From Lachnospiraceae bacterium MC2017 (lineage in GTDB: Bacteria > Bacillota > Clostridia > Lachnospirales > Lachnospiraceae): a stretch of 64,000 nucleotides of DNA. The translations under genes and the position numbers were made by a program. Shown piece by piece: positions 40,457 to 49,397 of this stretch. The stretch covers positions 1 through 64,000 of the forward strand of contig JNJK01000002.1 of NCBI GenBank assembly GCA_000701625.1, written 5' to 3'. Every line of letters starts with the position of its first letter. Positions within the stretch are counted from its first letter, which is position 1. Under the pieces are notes generated by a model, which was not told the DNA's origin, did not search any database, and worked only from the letters and a program-made list of their open reading frames with translations.

Positions 40457-41548
40457 TTAAAAATTGTATGTTTCCATGTATTTCATATACTTTGCAACCA
40501 TAAGAGCAATCTTGAACGTGATCGCGTCTTCAAAAGTCCTGAGGTCAAGTCCTGTCGTCTTTTGAAGCTTATCAAGTCTGTACACCAATGTGTTTCGGTG
40601 TATGTAGAGCTGACGGCTGGTCTCTGATACATTAAGGGAATTTTCAAAGAATTTGTTGATAGTAGCCAATGTCTCCTCATCAAATTCTTCCGGTGATCTG
40701 CCACCGAATATCTCTTTAATAAACATTTTGCAAAGCGGAATTGGAAGCTGATATATAAGTCTTCCGATTCCTAATGAGCTGTACGCTATTATGTCACGTT
40801 CTTCAAAAAAGATCTTTCCTACATCAAGAGCCATTTTCGCTTCTTTATAGGAACGGCTCACATCTTTTATCTCAGATACAACTGTTCCGTATGCTATACG
40901 GGCACGGAAACGGCTCTCTTTCCTGATGGAATCAAGAAGTTTCTGTGCGGAAGTTGTGATCTCCATCATCAAATCATCTTCTTCGAGTTCTTTTACGATG
41001 ATCACATTCTTTTCATCAACCGCAGTCACAAAATCCTTAGAATGGGCACCAAAGAATGTTCTGATGCTCTCGAGAGCTGCTGTATTATTCTCACTTTCTG
41101 CTTCTACCAGCATTACAACGCGCTTCACATCTGTCTCGATATGGAGCTTCTTTGCCCTGTTGAATATATCCACAAGCAGAAGGTTATCCAGGAGCAGGTT
41201 TTTGATAAAGTTATCCTTATCAAATCTCTCCTTATATGCAACAAGCAGATTCTGAATCTGAAATGCTGCAATTTTTCCGATCATGTACGCATCGTCCGTA
41301 CCGCCGTTAGCGATAAGGATATATTCCAGCTGCCCGTCATCATCATGGATCTTAAAGAACTGATATCCACGGATTTCCTGGCTGTCTGCCGGAGAAGATG
41401 CAAAACTCATCACATCTTTGTCAGAAGCGCTGAAGTCACGAAAAGTGGATGCCAGGTTTTTTCCCTCGGTATCCATAACGCACATATCGATCCTGGTGAT
41501 GTTTTTCAAGCCGTCAACGGTGTTCTGTAAAATTTGATTAGAAATCAT
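40457..41548 (-). CDS. PucR/CdaR-type transcriptional regulator
   Basis: 363 residues from ATG 41548 (MISNQILQN), with AAAGGAGAA upstream. Residues about 1-105 resemble the sugar-diacid recognition domain, the middle a GGDEF-like CdaR domain, and the C-terminus a PucR helix-turn-helix: NVSETSRQLYIHRNTLVYRL. Family members respond to glycerate, diacids or purines. The target is not evident; it stands between a glycosyltransferase and the ftsEX cluster. Confidence 0.85.
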   Translation of the reverse strand: MISNQILQNTVDGLKNITRIDMCVMDTEGKNLASTFRDFSASDKDVMSFASSPADSQEIRGYQFFKIHDDDGQLEYILIANGGTDDAYMIGKIAAFQIQNLLVAYKERFDKDNFIKNLLLDNLLLVDIFNRAKKLHIETDVKRVVMLVEAESENNTAALESIRTFFGAHSKDFVTAVDEKNVIIVKELEEDDLMMEITTSAQKLLDSIRKESRFRARIAYGTVVSEIKDVSRSYKEAKMALDVGKIFFEERDIIAYSSLGIGRLIYQLPIPLCKMFIKEIFGGRSPEEFDEETLATINKFFENSLNVSETSRQLYIHRNTLVYRLDKLQKTTGLDLRTFEDAITFKIALMVAKYMKYMETYNF

Positions 41549-41671
41549 GATCTTCTCCTTTTTGTGCAAAAGTGCCCCCACACTTTTTACACGTTCCCCA
41601 CAATGCTATTCTATTTTAATACAAAAGAACAAAAATAGAAAGAGAAAACGCAAGATTTTTATGCAATATTG

Positions 41672-42406
41672 TCATTGCATCATATCGTGTTTTTTTATTA
41701 TCTCTTTATCATCCGTGATAATCTGGCTTTTTTCCTGATTCTGCGTATAACGTGCTGCAGCCGAATGAAAAAAATGCTTTAGTAAAAATTCTCCTACGCC
41801 GCCCTTTTTCACACTGCCGTTTTCTGTAACCCTGAAACACACATCTCCCATGGCTACTATCAGAGGAGTATTCAGTTTCATCCGCCCCGACTGTATAAAA
41901 AACTCGGCATCCGGCGTTCCAAGATTCAGGAACAGCGCATCCGGAAGAGCACTGTTTACCTCATTAACAACAGCATCACTGCTGCCCGGTGTTTCATCCA
42001 CTGCGCATCTGCCGATGATATTCAGTTCTTCTTCAAATCCGCCAAGAGATTCCTCAAACTTCTCCAGCTTATCCGCACTTGATGACACAAGAAAGACCCT
42101 TCGCTTTTCCTTGGCGAGTTTTCGTAAAAGTCCCTTTAAGAATAGATTGCTCTCTATTTCACGTTCTCTGCTGTGACTTATTATATTTCCCGCCTGTAGG
42201 ATATCCCCCGCTGTAAAAACCGTCAGATCCATCTCTTCCAATGCTTGTTTTAATTCCGCTGAATCCGTGGCTTTAAGAAGATCATCATGCGTTATAAAAT
42301 CAACCGTATTGCATATCCCGTTATTCAGGAACAGCGTTACCCTTCTCATCGCTTCCCGAACAGAATAGTCCTTAAGGCTGATGCCTAGAACACTGATAGC
42401 TCTCAT
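41672..42406 (-). CDS. WecG/TagA/CpsF-family glycosyltransferase
   Basis: 244 residues of the GT26 family: the N-terminal VLGISLKDYS and HDDLL pattern, then FLVSSSADKLEKF, LNIIGRC and ALFLNLGTPDAEFFI. Family members add ManNAc-type sugars to lipid-linked intermediates for teichoic acid or capsule. GGTGGAG precedes the ATG. It diverges from the membrane glycosyltransferase at 42543, and together they may serve surface polysaccharide synthesis. Confidence 0.87.
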   Translation of the reverse strand: MRAISVLGISLKDYSVREAMRRVTLFLNNGICNTVDFITHDDLLKATDSAELKQALEEMDLTVFTAGDILQAGNIISHSREREIESNLFLKGLLRKLAKEKRRVFLVSSSADKLEKFEESLGGFEEELNIIGRCAVDETPGSSDAVVNEVNSALPDALFLNLGTPDAEFFIQSGRMKLNTPLIVAMGDVCFRVTENGSVKKGGVGEFLLKHFFHSAAARYTQNQEKSQIITDDKEIIKKHDMMQ

Positions 42407-42526
42407 TCGTTCTCCACCCTGTAACTGCTCATTTGGCCCCTATAAAGGCGCTGCAATTGTGCAATTACCAATACAATTTAATCTTAGGAATTATAACATA
42501 GAATACAGGGGCAATACAATTTCCTG

Positions 42527-42535
42527 TGTTATAAT
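42527..42535 (+). promoter_or_regulatory. Extended -10 promoter fused to a start codon
   Basis: TGTTATAAT at 42527-42535; the ATG follows 7 bases later (42543). No Shine-Dalgarno site is present, so a leaderless transcript is likely. Confidence 0.6.
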
Positions 42536-42542
42536 GTTTCCC

Positions 42543-44045
42543 ATGAATACAAAAGAATTTTTTGAAAAAAAAGCAGATTTATGCTTCCTATTACTGGCAC
42601 TTATAGGGTCAGGGATCTATATATCACTGATCTTCAACAACAATCTATGGGTTGACGAAGCCTTTACGGCTTCTATAATACGCTGCCCGCTGCCGGAAGT
42701 CTGGACAAGAACCGCATCAGACACGCTGCCGCCCTTTTATAATTTCTTTGGTAAGCTTATGACCACCCTTTTCGGATATTCCGCACCGGTCATGAAATTC
42801 GCGTCGGTTCTTCCGATGTCAGGCGCTCTGCTCCTGTCCGCTTTTCCGGTCCGCAGGTTATTTGGATCAAAAACATCCTTTATTTTCTCGCTGTTCCTTC
42901 TTGCCATGCCGAATTTTTACTACTATGCAGTTGAAATCCGGATGTACAGCTGGGGGATATTTTCCGTACTTGGTGCTGCCGTATTTGCTGCATATGCGAT
43001 GAAGACCGGAACACGCCGGAACTGGGGTCTTTTTTCCTTCTTTACCATTCTGTCCGGATATATACATCATTTTGCATTTGTAAGCGCAGGGATGCTATGG
43101 CTCTTTTCACTGATACTTCTACTCTTCCCTGCCATTAAAAGTGCTATCAGATGTGATAGCAGCGACATGAAGAATAGAACCGCGCTTTCACTGAAAACGA
43201 GGCTGCTTCCCTGGTTCCTGTCGCTATTACTTACCTTTGTCTTTTATTTTCCGTGCATGATCCTCACGATCTATCAGATAAAGAACGCCAGCAGTTACTT
43301 TTCAATGACACCACTTACCATACATTCATTTTTAAGTGATCTGCGTTTTCCTTTTGTCACACACTTTACGATACTGTCAGCGCTGCTGATGATTACTGCC
43401 GTTTCTTCGATCTTCATCGGTCTGGTGCTTATTTTAGCGAGAAAGTCGGATTCTCCTCATGCTCTTACAGGCATCCTTTTTACCGCTGTATTCTTTTCGA
43501 CACTGCTTTTCGGCTATGCAGTATCGATCGCGGCAGACTCCAGCCTGTTTACAGCACGCTACCTTGTTCCGTCTCTGGGTGTTTTCTGGCTCGGCTGTTC
43601 TATCCTTATAGATTTATGTATCCGTAGCACAGCCATAAACAAAATGATCAAAAGGTTTCTATACGCATGGATCTTTACACTTACATTAATTACAGGCATA
43701 GTAACCTACCATTCTCAATTCATCTCAGAATATGCAGACGGCGTAAATCAGATGACTGCATTTTTTGACTCTGCTCTGGGACCGGATGACGGCTATGTTA
43801 TCTATGAAAACAGCTATCAGATAGAAAACTGCTTTCGTTACTACTATCCTGATCTTAAGAAATACGAATGGGATACTGCTAACGAGATAAAAGGTACTGT
43901 ATGGTTCTTCGCCGTTGATGAATTTAAAAAAGAACTTGAGCAGGCGCACGACTATGGATACAATATACAGTATATAGAACACATGACTTTTGACCGGTAT
44001 GAGTTCGATCTCTATCGGGCCACACCGATCCACAGCAATGAGTAA
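42543..44045 (+). CDS. GT39-like membrane glycosyltransferase (PMT_2)
   Basis: 500 residues from ATG 42543 (MNTKEFFEKKADL). An early NNNLWVDEAFT gives the acidic residues typical of GT-C enzymes such as ArnT/PMT, followed by about 10-11 membrane helices and a C-terminal soluble domain of about 100 residues. Such enzymes move a sugar from a polyprenyl-phosphate carrier to a surface acceptor. The start is chosen because a TATAAT box lies just upstream, so longer frames would not be transcribed. Confidence 0.82.
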   Translation: MNTKEFFEKKADLCFLLLALIGSGIYISLIFNNNLWVDEAFTASIIRCPLPEVWTRTASDTLPPFYNFFGKLMTTLFGYSAPVMKFASVLPMSGALLLSAFPVRRLFGSKTSFIFSLFLLAMPNFYYYAVEIRMYSWGIFSVLGAAVFAAYAMKTGTRRNWGLFSFFTILSGYIHHFAFVSAGMLWLFSLILLLFPAIKSAIRCDSSDMKNRTALSLKTRLLPWFLSLLLTFVFYFPCMILTIYQIKNASSYFSMTPLTIHSFLSDLRFPFVTHFTILSALLMITAVSSIFIGLVLILARKSDSPHALTGILFTAVFFSTLLFGYAVSIAADSSLFTARYLVPSLGVFWLGCSILIDLCIRSTAINKMIKRFLYAWIFTLTLITGIVTYHSQFISEYADGVNQMTAFFDSALGPDDGYVIYENSYQIENCFRYYYPDLKKYEWDTANEIKGTVWFFAVDEFKKELEQAHDYGYNIQYIEHMTFDRYEFDLYRATPIHSNE

Positions 44046-44063
44046 CAGAAGGAGGTGCTAAGT

Positions 44064-44252
44064 ATGGATCTGGCAATGAGCATAGCGAACATTTCCATGA
44101 GTATGGCACAGAATAATTCCCTTCAGGACATTGGAACCGCTGTTCTTGCCAAAAGTCTGGACACTGTTGAATCAGCCGGTGATTCAATGGTTAAGATGAT
44201 GGAACAGTCCGTGAATCCCGGACTCGGCGCAAACATTGACGTTAGAGTTTAA
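44064..44252 (+). CDS. YjfB-family small protein
   Basis: 62 residues (MDLAMSIANISMSMAQNN...) starting after a strong GGAGGTG site, chosen over an ATG three codons earlier. The pattern of alternating Met/Ser/Ala helix, AVLAKSLDTVE and a C-terminal LGANIDVRV is that of YjfB, annotated as a putative motility protein. It lies 18 bases after the glycosyltransferase and shares its terminator. Confidence 0.8.
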   Translation: MDLAMSIANISMSMAQNNSLQDIGTAVLAKSLDTVESAGDSMVKMMEQSVNPGLGANIDVRV

Positions 44253-44267
44253 AACTTAATAAAAGAT

Positions 44268-44317
44268 AAAAGCCAAAAGCTCCAACCGGTCCCCCCGGAA
44301 GAGTTTTTGGCTTTTTT
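44268..44317. terminator. Bidirectional terminator
   Basis: AAAAGCCAAAA (44268-44278) pairs with TTTTTGGCTTTTTT (44304-44317), with an inner CCGG/CCGG stem. It ends the YjfB transcript and faces the CPBP gene. Confidence 0.8.
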
Positions 44318-44330
44318 ACTTTTGACCATA

Positions 44331-45293
44331 TCATCTTAGATTAATGCACATCACTACTACGCATAGCAATAATCCCAGTACCGCCGGGATAGTAATAGCA
44401 TGAGGGCGCTTTACCTCATAGACCAGGCCATCACATCTGACTTCATGGTGCTTAACAGGATGAATGATCCTCGAAAGACGCATCTTCCCTCCCGGCTCAT
44501 TTCCTGCAATGACATTCAAGATCACTACAGCTATACTCGTAAATAAAACCGATACAATGGCATATGACAACATGGCCATTAAAAGCGCTTCCTTCGTCAC
44601 CTCATCTGCGGCACTCATCAACTCGGTATTTCTGGATACGATCCATGTCAAAACCGTAGACGAACAGTTTATAAAAAAATGTCCCGTAAATCCCGGCCAT
44701 ATGCTTCCTGTCACTTCACTTAAGCAACCGAATGCTATTCCTATCACGACCGCATACGCCATCTGATTAACGTTTAAATGCATAAAGCCGAACATTATTC
44801 CCTGGATAACGATCGCCGCCAGTATCCTTCCTGACTGACGAAGGCCCGAAAAAATGATTCCCCTGAACACAAATTCTTCGCAAAAAGGTCCTACGATAGC
44901 AATGATAAATATCATATAGGAAAGAGAAAAATTAGCCTCCGTAAACCCATTTGCGATCTCTACTGCCGTATTATCCGTAAAAAGCATTGTAAACGCATTC
45001 AGAGTCATTATAAGCGGTTCCAGACACATTACGTATAATATAGTCAGGAGTATCGTACTGAATTTAACTGGTCTGAACCGAAGCGATTCTCTGGCACTTG
45101 CTTTTGAACATATCGCAAAGATCAATGCCGGTATCATTATCAATCCCTGACTCAGAAGGATACTGATATTTACAGGTATGTCAAAAGAGCCTCTCCGTGC
45201 TGCTAAAAAGCTCAGCAGAAGAGAGGCCCCGATAGAACTGAGTACCAGGATCAAAAACAGTACGCCTGACTTTGTTGGACTCATTCCTTTCAT
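44331..45293 (-). CDS. CPBP-family intramembrane protease
   Basis: 320 residues with about eight membrane segments. The Abi/CAAX motifs are present: EEFVFR (motif 1), FGFMH (motif 2) and a conserved HFFIN (motif 3). Members include CAAX prenyl endopeptidase relatives and bacteriocin self-immunity proteins. It starts 2 bases after the stop of the small upstream gene, without a clear ribosome site, so translation is probably coupled. Confidence 0.87.
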   Translation of the reverse strand: MKGMSPTKSGVLFLILVLSSIGASLLLSFLAARRGSFDIPVNISILLSQGLIMIPALIFAICSKASARESLRFRPVKFSTILLTILYVMCLEPLIMTLNAFTMLFTDNTAVEIANGFTEANFSLSYMIFIIAIVGPFCEEFVFRGIIFSGLRQSGRILAAIVIQGIMFGFMHLNVNQMAYAVVIGIAFGCLSEVTGSIWPGFTGHFFINCSSTVLTWIVSRNTELMSAADEVTKEALLMAMLSYAIVSVLFTSIAVVILNVIAGNEPGGKMRLSRIIHPVKHHEVRCDGLVYEVKRPHAITIPAVLGLLLCVVVMCINLR

Positions 45294-45295
45294 TT

Positions 45296-45529
45296 TTACT
45301 GATTCATCATGAAATTAACAAGCTTGTCAATATCTTCCGGCTCATACGCAACTACTTCAAGCTCTGCGATAGTGCCGTCAGAAAAGATATTAGCCATAGA
45401 AACATACTGAGAAAGCTTTGACTTAAGATTCAGTCTGTCACCCTCACCTGTAACCAGCTCAACCTTTCCTTTGCAGCTGTCAACAACCTTGAAAAACTTA
45501 TCAATGTCTGTGATATTCTGTACCTTCAT
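45296..45529 (-). CDS. Small conserved protein of unknown function
   Basis: 77 residues (MKVQNITDIDKFFKVVDSCK...), acidic, with an alternating alpha/beta pattern and no membrane segment. It resembles short Lachnospiraceae proteins sometimes mislabelled polyA polymerase. AAGGAGATTCT precedes the ATG. It is tightly packed between ridA and the CPBP protease. Confidence 0.8.
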   Translation of the reverse strand: MKVQNITDIDKFFKVVDSCKGKVELVTGEGDRLNLKSKLSQYVSMANIFSDGTIAELEVVAYEPEDIDKLVNFMMNQ

Positions 45530-45565
45530 AGAATCTCCTTCCCTTTTTCCGCAATGCGGATAATA

Positions 45566-45946
45566 TTAATTTTTCTTTATAGCGATGGCTTCGATCTCAA
45601 GCTTAACATCCTTTGGAAGCCGAGCTACCTCTACGCAGCTTCTGGCAGGAAGCGTACCGGTGAAATACTTTGCGTAAATCTCATTGATCTTGCCAAAATC
45701 ATTCATGTCTTTTATAAAAACAGTAGTCTTTACTACATGCTCGATCGAACTTCCCGCATCCTCCAAAAGGTGCTTTAAGTTTGTAAGAGCCTGCTCTGTC
45801 TGCTCTTCAACAGATTCTCCTGCGATCTCACCGGTAGCCGGTACTACAGGGATGATACCTGATGTAAAGATAGTATCTCCAAGGTCGATTGCCTGTGAAT
45901 AAGGTCCGATAGCTGCAGGTGCATTGGGTGTGCTGATAGGTTTCAT
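45566..45946 (-). CDS. ridA: RidA-family enamine/imine deaminase
   Basis: 126 residues, full length. Active-site arginine in RSCVEVARLP, with NAPAAIGPYSQA at the N-terminus and EIEAIA at the end. It hydrolyses reactive 2-aminoacrylate and related imines from PLP enzymes. GGAGGAGAA precedes the ATG. It lies between the S1-domain gene and the small protein. Confidence 0.95.
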   Translation of the reverse strand: MKPISTPNAPAAIGPYSQAIDLGDTIFTSGIIPVVPATGEIAGESVEEQTEQALTNLKHLLEDAGSSIEHVVKTTVFIKDMNDFGKINEIYAKYFTGTLPARSCVEVARLPKDVKLEIEAIAIKKN

Positions 45947-46003
45947 TTAATTCTCCTCCATGAAAATGATTTATATATCAAGCTTAAAAAGCACTTTAAC
46001 CTA

Positions 46004-46870
46004 TTACTGCTTATTCAATACGATCGAAGAGTCCGTAATGCTTACCAGACCTCTTTTCATTAGATGACCAACCGCGCGCTTAAATGCGGCCTTACTCATC
46101 TGACAGTTTTCACGGATAACATCCGGATCTGCCTTATCCGTAAACGGAAGTGCTCCGTTATTTTCACGGATCAGCTCCAGTATCTTTTCTCCATCGTCAT
46201 CGAGCTGAAGATATGCCTTTTTCTTTATAGACAGGTCAAGTTTTCCATCTTCCTTAACACCTGATACCCTCGCACGGATAATGTCACCGGGCTTAACCTC
46301 TCCATTAAATTCTCTTGCAGGAATGAGTCCGGAATACTTGCTGTCAACAGCAACAAACGCGCCGAAATTTCTGCTTATCTGATACACAACACCTTCGACT
46401 TCATCATTCACTTTATACGGTGAATCTGTAGCAAGATATTCGTATACCTTCATTGTCGCTGCCAGTCGGTCGCTCTTATCGATATACATAGCAACCAGAA
46501 CTTCATCGCCTTCCTTAACCTTATATGTCTGTTCGTGATAAGGCAGCAACAAATCTCTTTCTAAGCCCATGTCAAGAAATGCCCCAACTTTATTCACATC
46601 GCGGCACTTAAGTACGGCTGCATGATGGAGAAGGATCAACGGTTTGTTTACCGTGGATATGAGCCTGTCCGAGGAATCCCGGTAGATAAACACCTTGATC
46701 GGATCACCTATCTCTGCAAATTCCGGGATCTGCTTTTTCGGAAGCAGGATTTCATTTTTTTCCTTATCCTGTCTCTCATCAGAAGCTGTTTCAGCACTAT
46801 CGGAAAGATATGCGCCAAAATCTGTAAATCGTTCAATATAAAGTTTTTGTAATTCACCTAATCTAATCAT
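46004..46870 (-). CDS. CvfB-like S1 RNA-binding protein
   Basis: 288 residues with three S1-like OB domains (about 5-60, 65-140, 150-215: FGAYLSD, GAFLDMGLERDLLLP, RNFGAFVAVDSKYSGLIP) and a C-terminal winged helix (QMSKAAFKRAVGHLMKRGLV). CvfB proteins bind RNA and affect virulence-factor expression in staphylococci. First gene of the four-gene run. TATAAT ends 8 bases before the ATG and there is no ribosome site, so the mRNA looks leaderless. Confidence 0.88.
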   Translation of the reverse strand: MIRLGELQKLYIERFTDFGAYLSDSAETASDERQDKEKNEILLPKKQIPEFAEIGDPIKVFIYRDSSDRLISTVNKPLILLHHAAVLKCRDVNKVGAFLDMGLERDLLLPYHEQTYKVKEGDEVLVAMYIDKSDRLAATMKVYEYLATDSPYKVNDEVEGVVYQISRNFGAFVAVDSKYSGLIPAREFNGEVKPGDIIRARVSGVKEDGKLDLSIKKKAYLQLDDDGEKILELIRENNGALPFTDKADPDVIRENCQMSKAAFKRAVGHLMKRGLVSITDSSIVLNKQ

Positions 46871-46878
46871 TTGGACTG

Positions 46879-46908
46879 ATTATACCGCGAATGCCGTATT
46901 TCCGTAAA
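46879..46908 (-). promoter_or_regulatory. Promoter abutting the CvfB-like start
   Basis: TTTACG (46903-46908), 18 bases, TATAAT (46879-46884), with ATG at 46870. Confidence 0.6.
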
Positions 46909-46951
46909 GTTTTTTATACAATCCATTATCTATCCCAAAAACGAAAAATGT

Positions 46952-47206
46952 TCATATCGATGCAAGCTTTTGCTTCTCTGCTCTTGTGAGTCTGTTTTTT
47001 ATCTCCCATTCCCGCTTTGATGCCGATGATCTATCAGGATATTCTTCCGAGTATACAAGTTTCACCGGGCGTCGTGCTCTGGTATATTTTGCACCTTTTT
47101 CTGAAGTATTATGCTCCACTACCCTTCTCTCGATATCTGTAGTGATACCGGTATAATACGTTCCATCCGAGCACTCAACCATATATACGTAATAGCTGCT
47201 TTCCAT
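46952..47206 (-). CDS. GIY-YIG domain protein (UPF0213/YhbQ-like)
   Basis: 84 residues, essentially a bare GIY-YIG nuclease domain: YYVYMVECSDGTYYTGIT, then TDIERRVVEHN and RRPVKLVYSEE with the conserved Arg and Glu. Such small proteins are linked to DNA end or branched-DNA processing; the role is not settled. AAGGAG precedes the ATG. Confidence 0.9.
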   Translation of the reverse strand: MESSYYVYMVECSDGTYYTGITTDIERRVVEHNTSEKGAKYTRARRPVKLVYSEEYPDRSSASKREWEIKNRLTRAEKQKLASI

Positions 47207-47244
47207 GCGCCAAACTCCTTCTAACGGAATTTCTATAAGTCAAA

Positions 47245-47283
47245 AACCCTGCTCTTTCAGTTTACCACTTCCAGAGCAGGGTT
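47245..47283 (-). terminator. PTS gene terminator
   Basis: AACCCTGCTCT (47245-47255) pairs with AGAGCAGGGTT (47273-47283); TTTTT follows on the minus strand. Confidence 0.82.
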
Positions 47284-47310
47284 GATCCAGCTATAAATTA
47301 CATATTTCCG

Positions 47311-49194
47311 TTACTCAGCGTCCTTGCCGATCTTTACATCACTGTAATCATCACTGTTTGTCAGGAGAACAACTACAGTGTCACGATAGCCTGCAGCCTT
47401 GATCTTGTTTCTGTCGAAACGGATCAACGGAGTGCCTGCCTTTACTGCATCTCCCTCCTGAACGAGAGTTTCAAATCCATCACCATTCATCTTTACAGTA
47501 TCGACACCTACATGAATGAGGAGTTCCATGTCACCCTCGCCGCTGATACCAACAGCGTGCTTTGTATCTACTACAGAAGAAATTGTTCCGTCAAAAGGTG
47601 CTCGAACGATTTCTTCCTCAGGCTCGATTCCTACACCTGTTCCAAGAGCACCTGAAGAGAATGCCTCATCAGCGATTTCTGTATAAGGGATAACATTTCC
47701 CTTTGTCGGAGCACAAACCACATGTCCGTCAGCAACGATAACCTTCTTTGAAGGAACTTCTGCTGCAGCCGGAGCTGCTGCAGGAGCAGTTTCAGCTGTC
47801 TTTGCGCCTTCCTGATCTTCTTCCTTCCAAACGACGAAAGTAAGCGCAAACGCGATACCTCCGGAGATCAGAAGAAGGAGTGTATACGGTACGGTGTATT
47901 CTGTAGTCGTAAGATATCCCGGAATACCTGTAACACCGTATGCATTAGCACCGATCTTCATGATAGCTCCAAATACGGAACCGATGGCACCACCGATCAT
48001 ACCGCAGATAAAAGGCTTCATGAGACGAAGGTTTACACCGAAGATAGCCGGCTCTGTGATACCAAGTGCAGCAGAAAGTGATGACGGGATAGCTACAGCC
48101 TTTCTCTTTCCGCTCATTGTCTTGATACCTACTGCAAGACATGCACCAAACTGTGCGAAGTTTGCAGCTGATGCGATCGGCATCCATGTGTTAAGTCCTG
48201 TCTCAGCAAGCATACCTGCCTCGATAACGTTGTACATGTGATGCAGACCCATGACTACAGTGATAGGATATACAGCACCCATAACAAGCGCACCGAGAGG
48301 ATTCTGTACGAGTACCTTTGCTCCTGAAAGAACCGCTGTCTCAAGGCTTGAGAAGATAGGTCCGAGGATCATAAATGTAAGCAGTGCTGTTGTAAATACT
48401 GTTGTGATCGGAACAACAAAAAGATCAAGTACTTCCGGAACGACCTTATGCAGCCATTTTTCTATCCTGCACATGCACCAGATCGCTATGATAACCGGGA
48501 TTACGTGTCCCTGATAACCGAGCTGGTTGATCTGACCCAGTGTATAAGAGCCGATCTGTACGTGTCCAAAAAGATACCATACACCGTAACCGTCTGCAGC
48601 GCTCCACGCATTTGTAAGGTTTGAGTGGATCATTAAGAGACCGATTACACCACCAAGGAAGATATTTCCTCCAAATACTCTTGCCGCACTGATAGCTACG
48701 ATAACCGGCAGATATGCGAAAGCTGTATTAGCAACCATATCAAGGAAAGCGTACCAGTCAGAACCCGCAAAAGCAGGATAAGCCTTACCGATAGCCTCTA
48801 CAAGACCCATCATAAGACCGGATGCAACAATAGCCGGAAGGATAGGTACAAATACATCACCGAGAGTCTTTACCATTCTCTGAGGAAGTGGCTGTCTCGC
48901 TGCAGCAGCTGCCTTCACGTCCGCTTTCGTAGCAGCTGTCATACCGGTTACAGCAAGGAACTCCTCATATACGTGATTAACTGTTCCTGTTCCGATGATG
49001 AGCTGAAGCTGTCCGTTGGAATTAAACATTCCCTTTACACCTTCAACATTTTCAAGTGCCTTTGCGTCAACCTTGCTGTTGTCCGCAATTACCAGACGAA
49101 GTCTGGTTGCGCAATGTGCTGCGCTGATGATATTCTCCCTGCCGCCGAGGTGACTGTATATTTCCTCCGCGCATTTCCGATAGTCAAGTGCCAT
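47311..49194 (-). CDS. PTS beta-glucoside/sucrose-family EIIBCA
   Basis: 627 residues. EIIB (1-85) with the phosphocysteine in HCATRLRLV, the IIC membrane domain (about 100-455, ten segments), an Ala/Pro linker, and EIIA (about 490-620) with the phosphohistidine in LIHVGVDTVKM. The glucose-superfamily layout and B-domain sequence point to sucrose, trehalose or a beta-glucoside. AGGAGG precedes the ATG. Control is suggested by a promoter at 49233-49261 and an operator/cre site at 49209-49222. Confidence 0.9.
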   Translation of the reverse strand: MALDYRKCAEEIYSHLGGRENIISAAHCATRLRLVIADNSKVDAKALENVEGVKGMFNSNGQLQLIIGTGTVNHVYEEFLAVTGMTAATKADVKAAAAARQPLPQRMVKTLGDVFVPILPAIVASGLMMGLVEAIGKAYPAFAGSDWYAFLDMVANTAFAYLPVIVAISAARVFGGNIFLGGVIGLLMIHSNLTNAWSAADGYGVWYLFGHVQIGSYTLGQINQLGYQGHVIPVIIAIWCMCRIEKWLHKVVPEVLDLFVVPITTVFTTALLTFMILGPIFSSLETAVLSGAKVLVQNPLGALVMGAVYPITVVMGLHHMYNVIEAGMLAETGLNTWMPIASAANFAQFGACLAVGIKTMSGKRKAVAIPSSLSAALGITEPAIFGVNLRLMKPFICGMIGGAIGSVFGAIMKIGANAYGVTGIPGYLTTTEYTVPYTLLLLISGGIAFALTFVVWKEEDQEGAKTAETAPAAAPAAAEVPSKKVIVADGHVVCAPTKGNVIPYTEIADEAFSSGALGTGVGIEPEEEIVRAPFDGTISSVVDTKHAVGISGEGDMELLIHVGVDTVKMNGDGFETLVQEGDAVKAGTPLIRFDRNKIKAAGYRDTVVVLLTNSDDYSDVKIGKDAE

Positions 49195-49208
49195 CGCTTC
49201 CTCCTTTT

Positions 49209-49222
49209 TGTAAACGTTTTCA
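49209..49222 (-). promoter_or_regulatory. LacI-type operator or cre site for the PTS gene
   Basis: TGAAAACGTTTACA on the minus strand fits the CcpA cre consensus TGWAANCGNTNWCA. It covers the first transcribed bases, so binding should block transcription. It could serve CcpA or the local LacI protein. Confidence 0.72.
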
Positions 49223-49232
49223 CTTGTGTTTC

Positions 49233-49261
49233 ATTTTATAATATTGAAATTGTACTGTAAA
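49233..49261 (-). promoter_or_regulatory. PTS gene promoter
   Basis: TTTACA (49256-49261), 17 bases, TAAAAT (49233-49238) on the minus strand. Confidence 0.65.
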
Positions 49262-49346
49262 CGGTACTTTTACATTAATATATCGACATAATCTTGTGCA
49301 TTATTAACGAATTTAATATATATTTAGGCATTTAAACAAAAAAAAT

Positions 49347-49393
49347 GATGCCAAAGTCAAAAACAATTGTCACATGTCTTTGACTTCGGCATC
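49347..49393 (-). terminator. Terminator after the Cof-type phosphatase gene
   Basis: A 15-base imperfect stem, 49347-49361 with 49379-49393 (GATGCC.AAGTCAAA type), followed by eight Ts on the minus strand. Confidence 0.85.
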
Positions 49394-49397
49394 AAAA

